This document shows positions 1-7,977 of a DNA stretch of 8,050 nucleotides, one piece after another (position 1 is the first letter of the stretch; each line of letters starts with the position of its first letter). Source of the DNA: Friedmanniella sp. GTDB lineage: Bacteria; Actinomycetota; Actinomycetes; Propionibacteriales; Propionibacteriaceae. The stretch is taken from positions 1-8,050 of the forward strand of contig JAOPXW010000115.1 of NCBI GenBank assembly GCA_025964935.1. Direction: 5' to 3'. Both the position numbers and the translations under genes were made by a program. Under the pieces are notes generated by a model. That model saw only the letters and a list, made by a program, of their open reading frames with translations. It was not told the origin of the DNA and did not search any database.

Positions 1-1
1 G

Positions 2-1911
<1,910 letters not shown>

Positions 1912-1915
<4 letters not shown>

Positions 1916-2772
1916 CGGGTCGGGCCACCGGTCCGGTCGTCCTGTCGACGCGCTCGCCTTTCGACGGGTCGGCGGCGTTGGCGTTCCTGCGCGCCTTCGG
2001 CGTGCCCGGGGTGGAGACCTGGTCGACCGACGACGGGGTCGACACCTTCGCCCGCACCCTCACCCTGCCGCAAGGCCCGGGCCGGGTGCGGTTGAGCTGG
2101 GACGGTGCGGTCCTGCGGGCCGAGCTCGCCGTCGTCCCGGGCGACGAGGACGCCGCGCTGGGCCAGGTGCGGCGGCTGCTGGACCTCGACGTCGACCCGA
2201 ACCGGGTCGAGGCGCACCTGGCCCGCGACCCCGACCTCGCCCCGCGGCTGGCCGCCGCACCCGGTCTGCGGATCCCCGGCACCGTCGACCCCGGTGAGCT
2301 GGCCCTCCGGACGGTGCTCGGGCAGCAGGTCTCGATGGCCGCGGCCGCCCGCTGCGCGACCAAGCTGACCCACGCGTACGGGGTCCAGCTGCCGGCCCAC
2401 CCGTGGGGGGCCGACTGGCTGTTCCCCACCCCGCGGGCGCTGGCCGGGGCGGACCCGCTGGACCTCCCGATGCCGCGGGCCCGCGGTCGCTGCCTGGTCG
2501 AGCTCGCCCGGCGGCTGGCCGACGGTGAGCTGGACCTGTCGGGGTCCGAGCCGGTGCCCGCGACCCGGGCTGCCCTGCTGGCGTGCCCGGGCATCGGGCC
2601 GTGGACCGCGGACGCGGTGGCCATGCGGGGCCTCGGCGACCTGGACGTGCTGCTGGGCACCGACCTGGCGGTACGGCGTGAGCTGGTCGCCCTGGGCTCG
2701 CCGGACACCGACGCCTGGGCGCCGTACCGCTCCTACGTCACCGTGCTGCTGTGGCGGCCGTACGTGGTCTGA
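1912..2772 (+). CDS. alkA: DNA-3-methyladenine glycosylase II, AlkA type (HhH-GPD family)
   Basis: A base-excision repair enzyme that cleaves the N-glycosidic bond of alkylated purines such as 3-methyladenine. The 286-residue protein has an AlkA_N-like beta domain (about 1-115, beginning LSTRSPFDGSAALAFL) and a helix-hairpin-helix glycosylase domain (about 125-286). Visible family hallmarks are RTVLGQQVS (133-141), the hairpin LLACPGIGPWTADAVAMRG (222-240), Asp251 in GTDLAV, which aligns with catalytic Asp238 of E. coli AlkA, and the closing PYRSYVTVLLWRPY (271-284). The GTG start shares GTGA with the pepN stop. The frame is open far upstream but there only mirrors pepN, and the AlkA_N homology begins just after 1912. 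Many actinobacterial AlkA proteins carry an N-terminal Ada-like methyl-acceptor and AraC-type regulatory half. This one does not. It ends 21 nt before the stop of the convergent DUF5130 gene. Co-expression with pepN is inferred. Confidence 0.9.
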
Positions 2773-2788
2773 GGCGCGCGGGAGCGCC
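2773..2788. terminator. Short hairpin between convergent genes
   Basis: GGCGC (2773-2777) pairs with GCGCC (2784-2788) around a 6-nt loop, in the 21-nt gap between the alkA stop and the DUF5130 stop. The two stop regions, TGAG at 2770-2773 and CTCA at 2793-2796, are also complementary and could extend the structure with a bulge. There is no T-run on either side, which is common for actinobacterial terminators. A bidirectional terminator role is inferred from position and structure only. Confidence 0.4.
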
Positions 2789-2793
2789 GGGGC

Positions 2794-3195
2794 TCAGCGC
2801 CGGGAGCTGTGCAGCATCCGCGGCTGCCGGGCGCTCTCGCCCAGCTGCTGGATGCCGTTGACCAGGCCTCCGACGATGTCGCCCCCGACGAAGGAGGTGC
2901 GCATCGAGGCGGCGGCCAGCCGGCACTCCAGGTCGGGCAGGACCCGGTGCGCCTGAACCCCGGTGACGATCTCCAGCGCGCCCTGCGCCGGGTCGCAGAG
3001 GACCAGGACCGCGCGCTCACGGCGCGGCAGCTCGCCGTGCAGCCGCAGCGCGTACGCCCGGGGGTCCTGCTCGGCCGCCCCGACGAAGACGGAGAAGGTG
3101 AGGCCCGACACCGACTCGGCGTTGTCGACGGCCCGGCGGACCTCGGCGAGCTCGGTGTAGGTCAGGGCGTCCTCACCAACGGGCACTGGCGCCAC
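2794..3195 (-). CDS. DUF5130 family protein (TPM-domain-like), function unknown
   Basis: A 133-residue soluble protein of the actinobacterial DUF5130 family, which is related to the TPM (TLP18.3/Psb32/MOLO-1) fold. No signal peptide or membrane helix is visible. Recognisable family features are the opening TYTELAEVRRAVDNAESVSGLTFSVFVG (spread over 12-39), an Arg-rich turn (PRRERAVLVLCDP, 57-69), the strand ALEIVTGVQAHRVLPD (73-88), and the conserved end MRTSFVGGDIVGGLVNGIQQLGE (spread over 98-120). The start is taken as GTG at 3195, preceded by GGGAG with 6-nt spacing. This places the start 23 nt inside the upstream membrane-protein gene, so translational coupling is likely. A second in-frame GTG at codon 4 is possible. 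TPM relatives include proteins with phosphatase activity and repair-associated proteins, but I cannot infer a reaction here. Family call is good; function unknown. Confidence 0.82.
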   Translation of the reverse strand: MAPVPVGEDALTYTELAEVRRAVDNAESVSGLTFSVFVGAAEQDPRAYALRLHGELPRRERAVLVLCDPAQGALEIVTGVQAHRVLPDLECRLAAASMRTSFVGGDIVGGLVNGIQQLGESARQPRMLHSSRR

Positions 3196-3490
3196 CCGCT
3201 TCTCCCGACTCGGTCTGACGACCGGCCTCGATGGCGGCCCGGGCCCCCTGGTTCACCTCGATGTCGCGCTTGTCGGGGGCTCCCACCCACACGGGGTCGA
3301 CGGCCGCGTCGCCCGGGTCGGACCCCGAGGACGCGAGACCGCGCACCTTGGAGATCCCGAAGACGAGCGCGATGACGACGGCGGGGGCGCCCACCAACAG
3401 GGCCAGAACCGCCAGCGGGCTGGGATCGGCGACTGCCGGCCAGCCGGAGAGCGTCTCCAGAGGCACTAACATGCTTACGAGTTCGGTCAC
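3173..3490 (-). CDS. Small single-pass membrane protein, hypothetical
   Basis: With the GTG start at 3490 this is a 105-residue protein. It has a short polar N-terminus, one strong hydrophobic helix at about residues 25-46 ([20 protein letters not shown]), a basic flank SKVR, then a polar and acidic tail with [26 protein letters not shown] (spread over 65-90) and a low-complexity end. By the positive-inside rule the tail is probably cytoplasmic. The open frame continues upstream to 3574, but that part lies over pyrR. A TACGGT box exactly placed for transcription from 3490 favours a leaderless GTG. An ATG at 3472 (99 residues) is the alternative; neither start has a convincing ribosome binding site. 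The stop lies 23 nt inside the DUF5130 gene, indicating a two-gene unit. I do not recognise a named family. A membrane partner or anchor for the DUF5130 protein is only a guess. Confidence 0.72.
   Translation of the reverse strand: MTELVSMLVPLETLSGWPAVADPSPLAVLALLVGAPAVVIALVFGISKVRGLASSGSDPGDAAVDPVWVGAPDKRDIEVNQGARAAIEAGRQTESGEAGGASARW
3202..3206 (-). promoter_or_regulatory. Ribosome binding site for the DUF5130 gene
   Basis: On the minus strand this reads GGGAG, 6 nt before the GTG at 3195 and inside the 3' part of the membrane-protein gene. It decides the overlapping GTG start over later in-frame GTG codons. Confidence 0.6.
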
Positions 3491-3495
3491 TTCCC

Positions 3496-3502
3496 TACCG
3501 TA
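3496..3502. promoter_or_regulatory. Symmetric -10 element of a putative divergent promoter
   Basis: TACCGTA gives a TANNNT box on both strands: TACCGT at 3496-3501 on the plus strand and TACGGT at 3502-3497 on the minus strand. The minus-strand box ends exactly 6 nt before the GTG at 3490, the geometry of a leaderless transcript starting at that G. The plus-strand box would start transcription near 3508, leaving an untranslated leader of about 39 nt before pyrR. A weak -35 for the plus strand may be CTTACG (3474-3479, 16-bp spacing). No good -35 is seen for the minus strand. Assignment rests on position and pattern only. Confidence 0.4.
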
Positions 3503-3535
3503 GCGCTGAATGGATACGGGGTGCCCTGAGCAACG

Positions 3536-3541
3536 AGGAGG
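3536..3541 (+). promoter_or_regulatory. Ribosome binding site of pyrR
   Basis: AGGAGG lies 5 nt before the GTG at 3547; the purine tract repeats as a second AGGAGG at 3539-3544. This is the strongest Shine-Dalgarno sequence in the window and fixes the pyrR start. In mycobacteria PyrR is reported to act on translation initiation of its own operon, which would make this site a plausible target, but no clear PyrR-binding loop is seen around it. Confidence 0.8.
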
Positions 3542-3546
3542 AGGCC

Positions 3547-4194
3547 GTGTCCGACGCCGACCAGCGCCGACCACGCGGCGAGTCCCCGGCCGAACCGGCC
3601 ACCCGACCCGCCCGTCTCGTCCTCGACTCCGACCAGATCCAGCGCGCCTGCGCGCGGATGGCCCACCAGATCCTGGAGGCCAACCGCGGCGCGGCCGGAC
3701 TCGTCCTGGTCGGCATCCCCACCCGCGGCGTCGCCCTCGCGGACCGGCTGGCCCGGGCCATGTCCGAGGTCGAGGGGGTCGACATCCCCGTCGGGGCTCT
3801 GGACATCACCCTCTACCGCGACGACCTGCGCCGACACCCCACCCGTACGGTCGGCCGTACCCACCTGCCGCTCTCGGTCGACAACGCCGTCGTCGTGCTG
3901 GTCGACGACGTGCTCTACTCCGGCCGCACCGTTCGGGCCGCCCTGGACGCCCTCGGGGACCTGGGCCGGCCCCGCGCCGTACGGCTGGCGGTGCTGGTCG
4001 ACCGCGGTCACCGTGAGCTGCCCATCCGGGCCGACCACGTCGGCAAGAACATCCCGACCCGCGCGAACGAGCGGGTGAGCGTACGGCTGGCGGAGGTCGA
4101 CGGCGTGAACGAGATCACCATCAGCCCCGGCGACGACCCGGTTCCGACCGCTGACGGGCTGGAGCTTCCCGACCCGGTCGACGGGGCGCTCTGA
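3547..4194 (+). CDS. pyrR: PyrR, pyrimidine operon regulator / uracil phosphoribosyltransferase
   Basis: A regulator that binds pyr mRNA when loaded with UMP and is antagonised by PRPP. Family members often also convert uracil and PRPP to UMP. The 215-residue protein has the type I phosphoribosyltransferase fold. Visible features are [15 protein letters not shown] (54-68), DITLYRDDL (86-94), the PRPP-binding motif [21 protein letters not shown] (spread over 116-136), [22 protein letters not shown] (spread over 150-171) and VRLAEVDG (179-186). The acidic pair Asp120-Asp121 of the PRPP site is intact. It is longer than the usual 180-195 residues, with a polar N-terminus of about 20 residues and an acidic C-terminal tail of about 20 residues after EITI. 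The GTG start has a strong ribosome binding site. The stop overlaps the pyrB start (TGATG), so pyrR is the first gene of the pyr operon. The short leader has no visible terminator/antiterminator pair, favouring translational rather than attenuation control. Confidence 0.95.
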   Translation: MSDADQRRPRGESPAEPATRPARLVLDSDQIQRACARMAHQILEANRGAAGLVLVGIPTRGVALADRLARAMSEVEGVDIPVGALDITLYRDDLRRHPTRTVGRTHLPLSVDNAVVVLVDDVLYSGRTVRAALDALGDLGRPRAVRLAVLVDRGHRELPIRADHVGKNIPTRANERVSVRLAEVDGVNEITISPGDDPVPTADGLELPDPVDGAL

Positions 4195-5213
4195 TGCGTC
4201 ACCTGCTGTCGGCCGGGGACCTGAGTCTGGCCGAGACCACCGGCATCCTCGACCTGGCCGAGCAGATGTCCCTGGTCCAGGCCCGGCCGGTGAAGAAGCT
4301 GCCGGCCCTGCGCGGCCGGACGGTGGTCAACCTGTTCTTCGAGGACTCCACCCGGACCCGGTCCTCCTTCGAGATCGCCGGCAAGTGGCTGTCGGCCGAC
4401 GTCATCAACATCAGCGCGAAGGGCTCCTCGGTCTCCAAGGGCGAGTCGCTGCGCGACACGGTGCTGACCGTGGCCGCCATGGGCGTGGACGCCCTGGTCA
4501 TCCGGCACCACGCCTCGGGGGCGCCCTGGCAGGTCACCCAGTGGATCGACGCGCAGGTCCTGAACGCCGGCGACGGCACCCACGAGCACCCGACGCAGGC
4601 GCTGCTGGACGCGTTCACCCTCCGCCGGCACTTCCGCCGGACCGCACCCGGGCAGATCGACTTCGCCGGCCGGACCGTCGCCGTCGTCGGGGATGTGACG
4701 CACTCCCGCGTCGCGCGCAGCAACGTGCTGCTGCTGCAGACCCTGGGGGCGCGGGTGGTCCTGGTCGCACCCCCGACGCTGATGCCCTCCGGCGTCGACA
4801 GCTGGCCGGTCGAGACCAGCCATGACCTGGACGCCGTGCTGCCGGAGGTCGATGCGGTGATGATGCTGCGGGTCCAGCGGGAGCGGATGTCGGGCGGCTA
4901 CTTCCCCACCCCGCGGGAGTACACGGTCGGCTACGGCCTGACCCGTACGCGGCTGGGCCTGCTCCGACCCGACGCCGCCATCTGCCACCCCGGTCCGATG
5001 AACCGCGGGCTGGAGATCTCGGCCGACGCCGCCGACTCCGGCCGCTCCCGGATCCTGGACCAGGTCGCCGCCGGGGTCTCGGTGCGGATGGCCGTGCTCT
5101 ATCAGCTGCTGGGCGGGGAGGACGACACCCCGGCCGGGGGCTCGGCCGACGCCCGCCCCCGTACGGAGGGCCGCCGCGAGGCCCCGGCCCCGGACCCCCG
5201 AGGACAACGATGA
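4194..5213 (+). CDS. pyrB: Aspartate carbamoyltransferase catalytic chain
   Basis: Catalyses carbamoyl phosphate + L-aspartate to N-carbamoyl-L-aspartate and phosphate, the committed step of UMP synthesis, in the cytoplasm. Visible in the 339 residues: the carbamoyl-phosphate loop [12 protein letters not shown] (49-60), the [12 protein letters not shown] loop (78-89) whose Ser/Lys reach a neighbouring subunit's active site, RHHASGAP (104-111), [15 protein letters not shown] (128-142), the aspartate-domain nucleotide-like fold [19 protein letters not shown] (159-177), the RVQRER loop (226-231) and CHPGPMNRG (264-272). All catalytic motifs are intact. Bacterial catalytic chains usually end near residue 310; here an extra tail of about 30 residues, rich in Pro, Arg, Gly and Asp/Glu, follows LLGGEDD. 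No pyrI regulatory gene is adjacent, so a holoenzyme of PyrB trimers, possibly complexed with PyrC, is inferred. The ATG overlaps the pyrR stop by one base with no strong ribosome binding site, suggesting reinitiation by the pyrR ribosomes. Confidence 0.97.
   Translation: MRHLLSAGDLSLAETTGILDLAEQMSLVQARPVKKLPALRGRTVVNLFFEDSTRTRSSFEIAGKWLSADVINISAKGSSVSKGESLRDTVLTVAAMGVDALVIRHHASGAPWQVTQWIDAQVLNAGDGTHEHPTQALLDAFTLRRHFRRTAPGQIDFAGRTVAVVGDVTHSRVARSNVLLLQTLGARVVLVAPPTLMPSGVDSWPVETSHDLDAVLPEVDAVMMLRVQRERMSGGYFPTPREYTVGYGLTRTRLGLLRPDAAICHPGPMNRGLEISADAADSGRSRILDQVAAGVSVRMAVLYQLLGGEDDTPAGGSADARPRTEGRREAPAPDPRGQR
5200..5204 (+). promoter_or_regulatory. Ribosome binding site of pyrC
   Basis: GAGGA lies 5 nt before the ATG at 5210, inside the last codons of pyrB. 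It supports the ATGA overlapping start, and means the odd pyrB tail also carries the initiation signal for pyrC. Confidence 0.65.
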
Positions 5214-6493
5214 CGATCACCACCACCGAGCTGCTGGTCACCGGAGCCGACCTGCTCGGCCGCGGCCGGGCCGACCTGCTGATCCGGGACGGGGTGTTCG
5301 CCGACCCCGCGACCGCCGGACCGGGGGCGGAGCGTCTGGACGCCGACGGTCTGGTCGCCCTGCCGGGCCTGGTCGACCTGCACACCCACCTGCGCGAGCC
5401 GGGCCGGGAGGATGCGGAGACCGTCGAGACCGGGACCCTGGCCGCGGCCCGGGGCGGGTTCACCGCCGTGCTCGCCATGGCCAACACCAGCCCGGTCACC
5501 GACACCGCCGAGGCGGCTCTGCACGTGGCGGCCCTGGGTCGCCGCGGCGGCCACGCGGAGGTCGTCCCGGTCGGCGCGGTGAGCAAGGGACTGGCCGGGG
5601 CCGAGCTGGCCGAGCTGGGGCTGATGGCCCGCTCGGAGGCGGCGGTCCGGGTGTTCAGCGACGACGGGCACTGCGTGAGCGACCCGCGGCTGATGCGGCG
5701 AGCCCTGGAGTACGTCCGCGCCTTCGACGGCGTCATCGCCCAGCACGCGCAGGACCCGCAGCTGGCCGGGCGGGAGGCGTGCTGCCACGAGGGCGAGATC
5801 TCGGGGCGGCTCGGGCTGCCGGGCTGGCCCGCCGCCGCCGAGGCGACGATTGTGGCCCGTGACGTCCAGCTCGCCGAGCTGACCCGGTCGCGGCTGCACG
5901 TCTGCCACGTGTCCACCGCCGAGACCGTCGACGTGCTGCGCTGGGCCAAGCTGCGCGGCATCGACGTCACCGCCGAGGTGGCCCCGCACCACCTGCTGCT
6001 GACCACCGACGAGGTGCAGGGCTACGACCCCACCTTCAAGGTCAACCCGCCACTGCGGCCGGCCGAGCACGTGGCGGCGCTGCGGGACGCCCTGTCGGAC
6101 GGCACCATCGACGCGGTGGCCACCGACCACGCGCCGCACGCGCGGCACGACAAGGAGCACGCCTTCGCCGAGGCCGCGTTCGGGATGCTCGGGCTGGAGA
6201 CGGCGCTGGCCGTCGTGGTGGAGACCATGGTCAACCCGGGCCGGCTGGGCTGGGAGCAGGTCGCGCTGCGGATGTCGACGGTCCCGGCCCACATCGCGCG
6301 GCTGACCGGTCAGGGCCGGCCGCTGAGCGTAGGCGAGCCGGCCAACCTGACCCTGGTCGACCCCGCCGCGCGCCGGGTGGTGGACCGGTCGGACTCCGCC
6401 TCGCTGTCGCGCAACAACCCGTGGCACGGCCGCGAGCTGCCCGACCCGGTCGCCGCAACCGTGTGGGCCGGGTCGCTGACCTACCGGCGCTGA
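5210..6493 (+). CDS. pyrC: Dihydroorotase, type I, metal-dependent
   Basis: Cyclises N-carbamoyl-L-aspartate to dihydroorotate, the third step of UMP synthesis. The 427 residues match the normal length of the multifunctional-complex type of dihydroorotase (amidohydrolase superfamily). Visible metal and substrate residues: His58 and His60 in [13 protein letters not shown] (56-68), the substrate-contact segment MANTSP (90-95), Asp151 in SDDGHCV (150-156), His179 in IAQHAQD (176-182), His233 in HVCHVST (230-236), and the catalytic Asp306 in VATDHAPH (303-310). KVNPPLR (277-283) and the flexible-loop region [18 protein letters not shown] (spread over 313-330) are also present. These correspond closely in spacing to the ligands of well-studied type I enzymes, so this is an active enzyme and not one of the inactive pseudo-dihydroorotases found with some transcarbamoylases. 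The start overlaps the pyrB stop by four bases. A strong hairpin follows the stop, and this appears to be the last gene of the operon. Confidence 0.97.
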   Translation: MTITTTELLVTGADLLGRGRADLLIRDGVFADPATAGPGAERLDADGLVALPGLVDLHTHLREPGREDAETVETGTLAAARGGFTAVLAMANTSPVTDTAEAALHVAALGRRGGHAEVVPVGAVSKGLAGAELAELGLMARSEAAVRVFSDDGHCVSDPRLMRRALEYVRAFDGVIAQHAQDPQLAGREACCHEGEISGRLGLPGWPAAAEATIVARDVQLAELTRSRLHVCHVSTAETVDVLRWAKLRGIDVTAEVAPHHLLLTTDEVQGYDPTFKVNPPLRPAEHVAALRDALSDGTIDAVATDHAPHARHDKEHAFAEAAFGMLGLETALAVVVETMVNPGRLGWEQVALRMSTVPAHIARLTGQGRPLSVGEPANLTLVDPAARRVVDRSDSASLSRNNPWHGRELPDPVAATVWAGSLTYRR

Positions 6494-6502
6494 CCGAGCA
6501 AC

Positions 6503-6527
6503 GCCCGCCGGACCGGCGCCGGCGGGC
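6503..6527. terminator. GC-rich hairpin after pyrC
   Basis: GCCCGCCGG (6503-6511) pairs perfectly with CCGGCGGGC (6519-6527) around a 7-nt loop, 9 nt after the pyrC stop and 15 nt before the stop of the convergent monooxygenase gene. There is no T-run, as often in actinobacteria. Its position between convergent genes makes a bidirectional terminator the best explanation. Confidence 0.65.
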
Positions 6528-6542
6528 CGACGCCGACGGAAC

Positions 6543-6863
6543 CTAGAGGAGTCCCTGGGCGGGGGCTCCCGCCGCGATCGGGTGGACCCGGATGACCTCG
6601 GCCGGACCGCTGGTCAGGCCGGCCACGAGCTGACCCAGCCGGGCCACGGCCGGGCCCGAGCCGTGCGCGTCCAGGTCGGCGACCGTCGTCCACTTCTCGA
6701 TCATCCAGATCTTGTCGTCGGGGCCGTCGTGGATGGCGTACAGCTCGCAGCCCTGCTCCTCGTGGACGGCCGGGATGGCCTCCACCAGCGCCGCGCGCAG
6801 GTCGTCGAGGCGGCCGGGGGCGGCGGTGAAGATCGCCACGACGGCGATGGGTGACTCGTGCAC
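6543..6863 (-). CDS. ABM-domain (YgiN-like) putative monooxygenase
   Basis: A small cytoplasmic protein of 106 residues with one antibiotic-biosynthesis-monooxygenase (dimeric alpha/beta barrel) domain over nearly its full length. Family features seen are the N-terminal strand IAVVAIFTAAPGRLDDLRAAL (spread over 6-26), EEQGCELYAIHD (35-46), the strand KIWMIEKWTTVADLDAH (51-67), and the C-terminal strand AEVIRVHPI (88-96). It resembles YgiN/Rv0793-type proteins, which act on or have been proposed to act on quinols and aromatic substrates without a metal or organic cofactor. The substrate cannot be inferred. The GTG start at 6863 is the most upstream in frame and fits the family N-terminus, but the ribosome binding site is weak. 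It lies downstream of, and in the same direction as, the transporter gene, but 175 nt and a large hairpin separate them, so it probably has its own promoter. TAG stop. Confidence 0.85.
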   Translation of the reverse strand: MHESPIAVVAIFTAAPGRLDDLRAALVEAIPAVHEEQGCELYAIHDGPDDKIWMIEKWTTVADLDAHGSGPAVARLGQLVAGLTSGPAEVIRVHPIAAGAPAQGLL

Positions 6864-7038
6864 GGCGGACTCGTTTCGGTGAGGGCGGGGAAGGGACGGC
6901 TCAACCTAGCCGCTGGTCCGCACCGGCCCGGCGACCGGCCCCGGCAGCGACCCCGGAAAGGTGACGCCAGTGGGGGTCAACCGGGCGTGGAAGGGCGGAA
7001 GCCGCCACTGGCGGCACCTTTCCGGGGCAGGTTTCGGT
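6864..7038. other. Intergenic region between transporter and monooxygenase genes
   Basis: This 175-nt stretch is the longest non-coding part of the window. It holds the 77-bp inverted-repeat structure (described separately) and two copies of the octamer GTTTCGGT (6873-6880 and 7031-7038). The promoter of the monooxygenase gene should lie within 6864-6950, but I see no convincing -10/-35 pair. No small gene with coding character is seen. Confidence 0.6.
6951..7027. repeat. Long imperfect inverted repeat, 23-bp arms with a 31-nt loop
   Basis: The left arm 6951-6973 begins CCCCGGAAAGGTG and ends CGCCAGTGG. The right arm 7005-7027 is its reverse complement at 22 of 23 positions, the only mismatch being A6964 against G7014. 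The central 31 nt (6974-7004) contain a small GGC-GGAA-GCC hairpin (6994-7003). The right arm also contains its own palindrome, CCGCC-ACT-GGCGG (7002-7014), giving alternative folds. Read on the minus strand the structure begins 11 nt after the transporter stop, so it may act as a terminator or mRNA-stabilising hairpin. The arms are far longer than other hairpins in this window, so a dispersed repeat element of REP or MITE type is the alternative. Confidence 0.85.
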
Positions 7039-7977
7039 TCAGACGGGCGGGGCGGGCGTCACCGCGGGCTTCCGGCCCGGTCGGCGGGCGATCCCCACCC
7101 CCACCAGCGACACCACGCCGCCCAGCACGGCCAGCAGCGCCGGCACCTCGCCCAGGAACGCCCAGGCCAGGGCGATGGCCACGGGCGGGACGACGTACGT
7201 CGAGACCCCCAGCCGGCCGGCGCTGGTCCGGCTGAGGGCGTACGCCCAGGTCGAGAACGCGATCGCGGTGGGCACCAGCCCGAGGTAGACCACCCCGACG
7301 ACGGCCGACGTCGGCGCCACGGCCACCTCGCGGACCAGGGTCCCGGCGAACGGGAGGCAGGCGGCGAAGCCGACCAGACAGGCCAGCCAGGTCACCTGCA
7401 GCCCGGGGATGCGTCGGAGCACGATCTTCTGCGCGACCATCGCCACGGCGTAGACCACCGCGCTGACCAGCACGAGCAGCACCCCGGTCACGTCGGCCTG
7501 CCCGGTGCTGGTCGCCACCCCGATCAGCAGGGTGCCGGCAAAGGCGACCAGCCCCCCGACGACCAGCATCCGGGGGAACCCCTCCCCCAGCGCGAAGCCG
7601 GCCAGGACCCCGATCAGGATCGGGGCGAGCTGGATGAGCATGGCGGCGGTGCCCGCGTCCACGTGCCGCTCGCCCGCGTTCAGGGCGACGTTGTAGATCC
7701 CGAACCAGGCCAGCCCGATCAGCACCACCAGACCCCACTCGCGGCGGTTCAGCCGGACCCGCCGCCGGGTCGCCACCGTGACGGTCAGGGCCACCGCGGC
7801 CACGGCCAACCGGCCCAGGGTGAGGGAGCCCGGGCTGAAGTCCCGCCCCACGAACCTGATCACCACGAAGGCCGACGCCCAGGCCAGCACGGTCACCACA
7901 ACCGCCGCCACCACCCGCCAGTCCAGGCCCTCGGTCGGGGCGGGGGCCTGCGTTCGGGGTCGGGCTGCGGCGGTCAC
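7039..7977 (-). CDS. EamA/DMT superfamily transporter
   Basis: An inner-membrane permease of the drug/metabolite transporter superfamily; such proteins typically export amino acids, metabolites or drugs. The 312 residues contain two EamA repeats with ten predicted helices at about 20-40, 50-70, 80-100, 108-128, 136-154, 162-182, 193-210, 222-242, 258-276 and 278-297. Typical family features are LAWASAFVVIRF (31-42) in helix 1, GTAAMLIQLAPILIGVLAG (109-127) at helix 4, and the second-repeat match STYVVPPVAIALAWAFLGE (259-277). Short basic segments such as RRRVRLNRRE (71-80) fit cytoplasmic loops. The hydrophilic Ala/Pro-rich N-terminus and the Pro-rich C-terminus are not conserved features. 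The start is GTG at 7977, the most upstream plausible start, without a clear ribosome binding site; a start a few codons later cannot be excluded. The substrate cannot be deduced from sequence or neighbours. The gene stands alone, with a large hairpin after its stop. Confidence 0.9.
   Translation of the reverse strand: MTAAARPRTQAPAPTEGLDWRVVAAVVVTVLAWASAFVVIRFVGRDFSPGSLTLGRLAVAAVALTVTVATRRRVRLNRREWGLVVLIGLAWFGIYNVALNAGERHVDAGTAAMLIQLAPILIGVLAGFALGEGFPRMLVVGGLVAFAGTLLIGVATSTGQADVTGVLLVLVSAVVYAVAMVAQKIVLRRIPGLQVTWLACLVGFAACLPFAGTLVREVAVAPTSAVVGVVYLGLVPTAIAFSTWAYALSRTSAGRLGVSTYVVPPVAIALAWAFLGEVPALLAVLGGVVSLVGVGIARRPGRKPAVTPAPPV

Noticed and set aside
3491..3574. Upstream extension of the membrane-protein frame to an earlier minus-strand start at 3574
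   Set aside because: The extra residues would overlap the pyrR start and its ribosome binding site and look like an Arg/Pro shadow. The TACGGT box and GTG at 3490 give a better start.
4008..5207. A 399-codon open frame on the minus strand opposite pyrR and pyrB
   Set aside because: It runs antisense to the well-supported pyrB and end of pyrR, has Gly/Asp/Gln/Val-rich low-complexity translation, and shows no recognisable domain. Long antisense frames are expected at this GC content.
5102..6427. A 441-codon open frame on the minus strand opposite pyrC
   Set aside because: It mirrors pyrC, whose catalytic motifs are unambiguous. The translation is repetitive in Gly, Val, Arg and Gln and matches no family.
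6873..7038. Two copies of GTTTCGGT (6873-6880 and 7031-7038) as target-site duplications of an inserted element
   Set aside because: The right copy is close to the inverted repeat but the left copy is 70 bp away from its left arm, so they do not flank it symmetrically. An 8-bp match can be chance.
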